Under the pieces are notes generated by a model. The model did not search any database. It was given only the letters and a program-made list of their open reading frames with translations, and was not told where the DNA came from. Made by a program: the position numbers and the translations under genes. A stretch of DNA of 64,000 nucleotides. Source: Arthrobacter sp. B3I9 (GTDB lineage: Bacteria; Actinomycetota; Actinomycetes; Actinomycetales; Micrococcaceae). The stretch spans positions 310,001 to 374,000 of the forward strand of contig NZ_JAUSYO010000001.1 in the NCBI RefSeq assembly GCF_030816935.1, given 5' to 3'. This document shows, one piece after another, positions 63,641 to 64,000 of this stretch; position 1 is the stretch's first letter, and every line of letters begins with the position of its first letter.

Positions 63641-63680
63641 ATACCCCACGGGGGTATCCGTCAAGTACCCCCTAGGGGTA
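63641..63680. promoter_or_regulatory. Two CsoR-type operators
   Basis: ATACCCCACGGGGGTAT (63641-63657, seven-bp perfect arms with three-base centre) and TACCCCCTAGGGGTA (63666-63680) lie 24 bp apart centre to centre, directly upstream of csoR. TACCC-N-GGGTA is the known pseudo-palindrome of CsoR sites. Autoregulation is very likely. Confidence 0.8.
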
Positions 63681-63718
63681 TCCATAGGCTCCAACCCGAA
63701 CAGTCAGGGCACAAAAAG

Positions 63719-63757
63719 GCTCCGGAGCGCGTTATTGGGGGATACGCACTCCGGAGC
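63719..63757 (-). terminator. Intrinsic terminator for the upstream minus-strand stress-protein gene
   Basis: GCTCCGGAG with GCGT (63719-63732) pairs with ACGC and CTCCGGAGC (63744-63757), with one mismatch. On the minus strand the stem is followed by CCTTTTTGTG. It lies 135 bp downstream of the universal stress protein stop and isolates the csoR promoter. Confidence 0.8.
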
Positions 63758-63891
63758 AGCTTTTGGGGTAGTCCCTTCATCGGGCTACGAAAATAAGCTT
63801 ACTTGGTGATCTCCGGGGAAGGCCAGCGCCTCGAATAACTACTTTCGCTTTACTTTTTGGACGGGCAGAAAGCCGCGGATTTCCGCCACGG

Positions 63892-64000
63892 TCAGGCACT
63901 GCCGGCGGGACCGGAAGTACGTGGCAGGCGCGCCGGGCCGAGCTCGGGGGCGGGGACGATCAGGACCGGGCAGTTCTGGTGGTGGCTGAGCCACGCCGCC
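63892..64000 (-). CDS. Universal stress protein, C-terminal end (cut by the window)
   Basis: The final 35 codons on the minus strand read AAWLSHHQNCPVLIVPAPE and end in a low-complexity tail GPAGSA. The segment SHHQNCPVLIVP is the usual C-terminal strand of UspA-type proteins, which bind ATP and respond to stress or dormancy. Most of the gene lies beyond the window, so this is a partial call. Confidence 0.7.
   Translation of the reverse strand, partial: AAWLSHHQNCPVLIVPAPELGPARLPRTSGPAGSA

Overview
The window is the replication-origin region of a high-GC Gram-positive chromosome, almost certainly a member of the Micrococcaceae close to Arthrobacter/Pseudarthrobacter. The evidence is the gnd-dnaN-dnaA / rpmH-rnpA-yidD-yidC-jag-rsmG-parA-parB order around an oriC full of DnaA boxes, frequent GTG/TTG starts, MurJ next to a pseudokinase-like membrane protein, and the rpsF-ssb-rpsR-rplI-dnaB block. 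This assignment comes from gene order and protein character only; no database search was possible. No rRNA, tRNA, IS element or CRISPR array was seen.

Layout. Positions 1-3591 carry gnd (partial), dnaN and dnaA on the minus strand; the dnaA-dnaN interval is the likely oriC. Positions 4056-9786 carry rpmH, rnpA, yidD, yidC, jag, rsmG, parA and parB on the plus strand. Positions 9787-15355 form an unusual 5.6-kb stretch with no recognisable gene. It holds nine perfect copies of the parS 14-mer GTTTCACGTGAAAC (a tenth lies inside parA), two one-mismatch copies, two extra DnaA-box clusters, large hairpins and a diverged tandem duplication (period about 860 bp). It looks like a centromere-like locus and is the most interesting part of the window. 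Positions 15356-21387 (minus) hold trxA, trxB, a pseudokinase-like membrane protein, murJ and a Nudix hydrolase. Positions 21567-28784 (plus) hold the CCA-adding enzyme, a histidine phosphatase, a GT87-type glycosyltransferase, an FAD oxidoreductase and a lipoprotein PBP.

Positions 28876-34286 look like a nitrogen-scavenging cluster: LysR regulator, a Crp/GlxR-like site, a possible 49-aa leader ORF coupled to an MHS-family transporter, an N-carbamoyl/ureido hydrolase and an amidase. Then follow an ABC-F ATPase, an MFS protein, a PAP2-DAG kinase fusion, an ABC exporter with its two-component system (the response regulator has a strange Gly/Ala/Pro linker), an amino-acid permease, an array of about twelve RGRCATGYCC-like palindromes, an M18 aminopeptidase and a DUF1345 protein.

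Positions 47390-54143 hold the ribosomal/SSB operon (with a ribosome-binding site that can be masked in the rpsF leader), small unrelated genes, two membrane-anchored proteins with L7/L12-like motifs, and dnaB preceded by a helically phased DnaA-box array. The last 10 kb hold a thioesterase, DoxX and MATE proteins flanking a MarR-like operator, small membrane proteins, CGNR/EamA divergent genes, DUF2277, a copper-resistance set (copA, copZ, csoR with two operators), and the 3' end of a universal stress protein.
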